DNA from: Aquirhabdus sp.
GTDB lineage: Bacteria > Pseudomonadota > Gammaproteobacteria > Pseudomonadales > Moraxellaceae
Assembly (NCBI GenBank): GCA_030152425.1
Contig: JASLJP010000177.1
Coordinates: forward strand, 1 to 15,191
Reading direction: 5' to 3'
DNA: 15,191 bases
The notes beneath the pieces are model-generated. The model made no database searches and was not told the origin of the DNA. It worked only from the letters and a program-made list of their open reading frames with translations. Position numbers and translations under genes: made by a program. Below, piece after piece: positions 13,924 through 15,191 of this stretch. Each line of letters opens with the position of its first letter. Position 1 is the first letter of the stretch.

Positions 13924-15186
13924 ATGTCAGTCAGTATCAGCCAGCCGCTCAAGGTCAATCATCAAGTCTTTAAAAACCGAATCATCAAAGGCGCCATGAG
14001 TGAAGCTTTAGCGACCGAGCCGGGCAAAGTCACCGATGCACTGATCAAGCTTTATGATACGTGGGGAGCGGGTGGCCTCGGCGCGGTGATTACCGGCAAC
14101 GTCATGATCGACCGCCGCGCCAAAAACGAGCCCGGCGTAGTGGTGGTGGAAGACGAAAGCGACTTGAAACATTTACAAGACTGGGCGGCAGTGGGCAAAA
14201 AGCACAATGTTGTTCAGTTGGTTCAACTGTCCCATCCGGGCAAGCAATGTCCTAAAGGCTTGAATCAGGAGACCGTGGCACCGTCGGCCATCGGTTTTGG
14301 CCCGCAGATGGCGGCTCTGTTCGGTGTGCCACGTGCACTGCAGGACAGCGAGATCCGTGATTTGATTCGTCGATTTGGCGAGTCGGCACGTATTTGCGAC
14401 AAGGCCGGTTTTGATGGTGTGCAGATGCATGGCGCCCATGGCTATCTGCTCAGTCAGTTTTTATCGCCCAAGCACAATCATCGTACCGATCAGTGGGGCG
14501 GCAGTTTAGAAAACCGCATGCGCTTTTTGATTGAAAGCTATAAAGAGATCCGCAAGCAAACGCGTCCAGACTTTATCGTGGGGGTCAAACTTAACTCGGC
14601 AGATTTTCAAAAAGGCGGATTTAGTGAGGAAGACTCGATCGCGGTGTTTAAGGCGCTTGATGCGCTGGGCATCGATTTTATCGAGATTTCGGGGGGGACC
14701 TATGAAGCGCCTGTCATGACTGGTACTAAAAAAATCAAACCAGCGGCGAAGAAAGCAAGTACCGTCCTGCGCGAGGCCTATTTTTTAGAGTTTGCAGAAA
14801 AAGTCCGCAGTCAGGTCAAAACCGTCCTCATGGTCACCGGTGGCTTTCGTACCCGGGCGGGGATGGATGCGGCCTTGGCCAGTGGCGCCTGTGATTTGAT
14901 CGGCATCGCCCGCCCTCTGGCCGTAGAGACCGATGTGGCGGACAATCTGCTGGCCGGGCGCGATGTGAAGTATGCGACAAAGCCTATCAAGACCGGTATT
15001 GCGCCAATCGACAAATTGGCAATTATGGAAGTGGTCTGGTATGCCGCACAGTTTAAAACCATCGCCATGGGCAAAGTACCGAATCCCAAACTGTCACCCC
15101 TCGGTGTATTTCTGCGCTATATGCGCAAAAGTATCCAAGACATGATTTTGGGGCGCAAACGCAACAGCATCAAATCCCGCGTATAA
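13924..15186 (+). CDS. Old Yellow Enzyme-family NADH:flavin oxidoreductase
   Basis: A 420-residue FMN-dependent TIM-barrel oxidoreductase expected to reduce activated C=C bonds (enones, possibly 2-enoyl compounds) with NAD(P)H in the cytoplasm. The family motifs are clear: VQLSHPGKQ (100-108) and VQMHGAHGYLLSQFLSP (166-182). In the latter, His169, His172 and Tyr174 correspond by spacing to the His/Asn-or-His/Tyr set that binds substrate and donates the proton. RTDQWGGSLENR (187-198) and the FMN-phosphate region TGGFRTRAGMDAAL (305-318) with IGIARPLA (326-333) follow. The protein lacks the FAD/NAD domain and iron-sulfur cysteines of the longer 2,4-dienoyl-CoA reductases. The C-terminal 25 residues are strongly basic. 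The start ATG 13924 has GGAG six bases upstream. Expression is probably controlled at the palindrome 13812-13833. The physiological substrate is unknown. Confidence 0.93.
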   Translation: MSVSISQPLKVNHQVFKNRIIKGAMSEALATEPGKVTDALIKLYDTWGAGGLGAVITGNVMIDRRAKNEPGVVVVEDESDLKHLQDWAAVGKKHNVVQLVQLSHPGKQCPKGLNQETVAPSAIGFGPQMAALFGVPRALQDSEIRDLIRRFGESARICDKAGFDGVQMHGAHGYLLSQFLSPKHNHRTDQWGGSLENRMRFLIESYKEIRKQTRPDFIVGVKLNSADFQKGGFSEEDSIAVFKALDALGIDFIEISGGTYEAPVMTGTKKIKPAAKKASTVLREAYFLEFAEKVRSQVKTVLMVTGGFRTRAGMDAALASGACDLIGIARPLAVETDVADNLLAGRDVKYATKPIKTGIAPIDKLAIMEVVWYAAQFKTIAMGKVPNPKLSPLGVFLRYMRKSIQDMILGRKRNSIKSRV

Positions 15187-15191
15187 GACGC

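Overview
The window is ordinary-looking bacterial chromosome from a Gram-negative organism, most likely a gammaproteobacterium of the Pseudomonadales, possibly Moraxellaceae. The Gram-negative call rests on outer-membrane-type lipoproteins, apolipoprotein N-acyltransferase (lnt) beside corC, type II secretion genes, and a tusA-type sulfur carrier. The Moraxellaceae suggestion is an inference from gene content and order (a lone gspF-gspG pair, yihY divergent from wrbA, corC-lnt); no rRNA or other marker confirms it. Base composition is roughly balanced, slightly GC-rich by eye. I see no tRNA, rRNA, IS element, prophage, CRISPR array or plasmid function.

Layout: 1-248 holds an open frame on the minus strand that runs off the left edge and has no convincing start. 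Next come two minus-strand genes that probably form one transcript: a YihG/PlsC-like acyltransferase (1507-2490) followed by a membrane protein with a voltage-sensor-like domain (391-1443). Two plus-strand lipoprotein genes follow, an OmpA/YiaD-like one (2864-3544) and a DUF2846-like one (3835-4683), each with its own terminator. A minus-strand YihY/BrkB membrane protein (4755-6050) is divergent from a plus-strand WrbA-type quinone oxidoreductase (6280-6882). A two-gene type II secretion unit, gspF-gspG (7031-8756), ends at a strong terminator and converges with a pirin gene (8836-9558, minus). A COG0523/CobW-type NTPase (9727-10794, plus) converges with lnt (10799-12376, minus), with only 4 bases between the stops; corC (12451-13302, minus) lies just upstream of lnt. 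Divergent from corC are tusA (13510-13758) and an Old Yellow Enzyme-family oxidoreductase (13924-15186).

How the genes relate: most are housekeeping envelope, redox and secretion functions rather than one pathway. There is an envelope theme: Lnt N-acylates lipoproteins such as the two encoded here, and the acyltransferase probably acts on membrane lipids. gspF and gspG supply the inner-membrane platform protein and the major pseudopilin of type II secretion, whose other genes must lie elsewhere.

I found no clear new multi-gene system. The points most worth a second look are the voltage-sensor-like protein without a pore, the CobW-type NTPase with an altered G4 motif, and a palindrome overlapping the promoter of the flavin oxidoreductase. 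There are also several strong unexplained hairpins in the intergenic regions.
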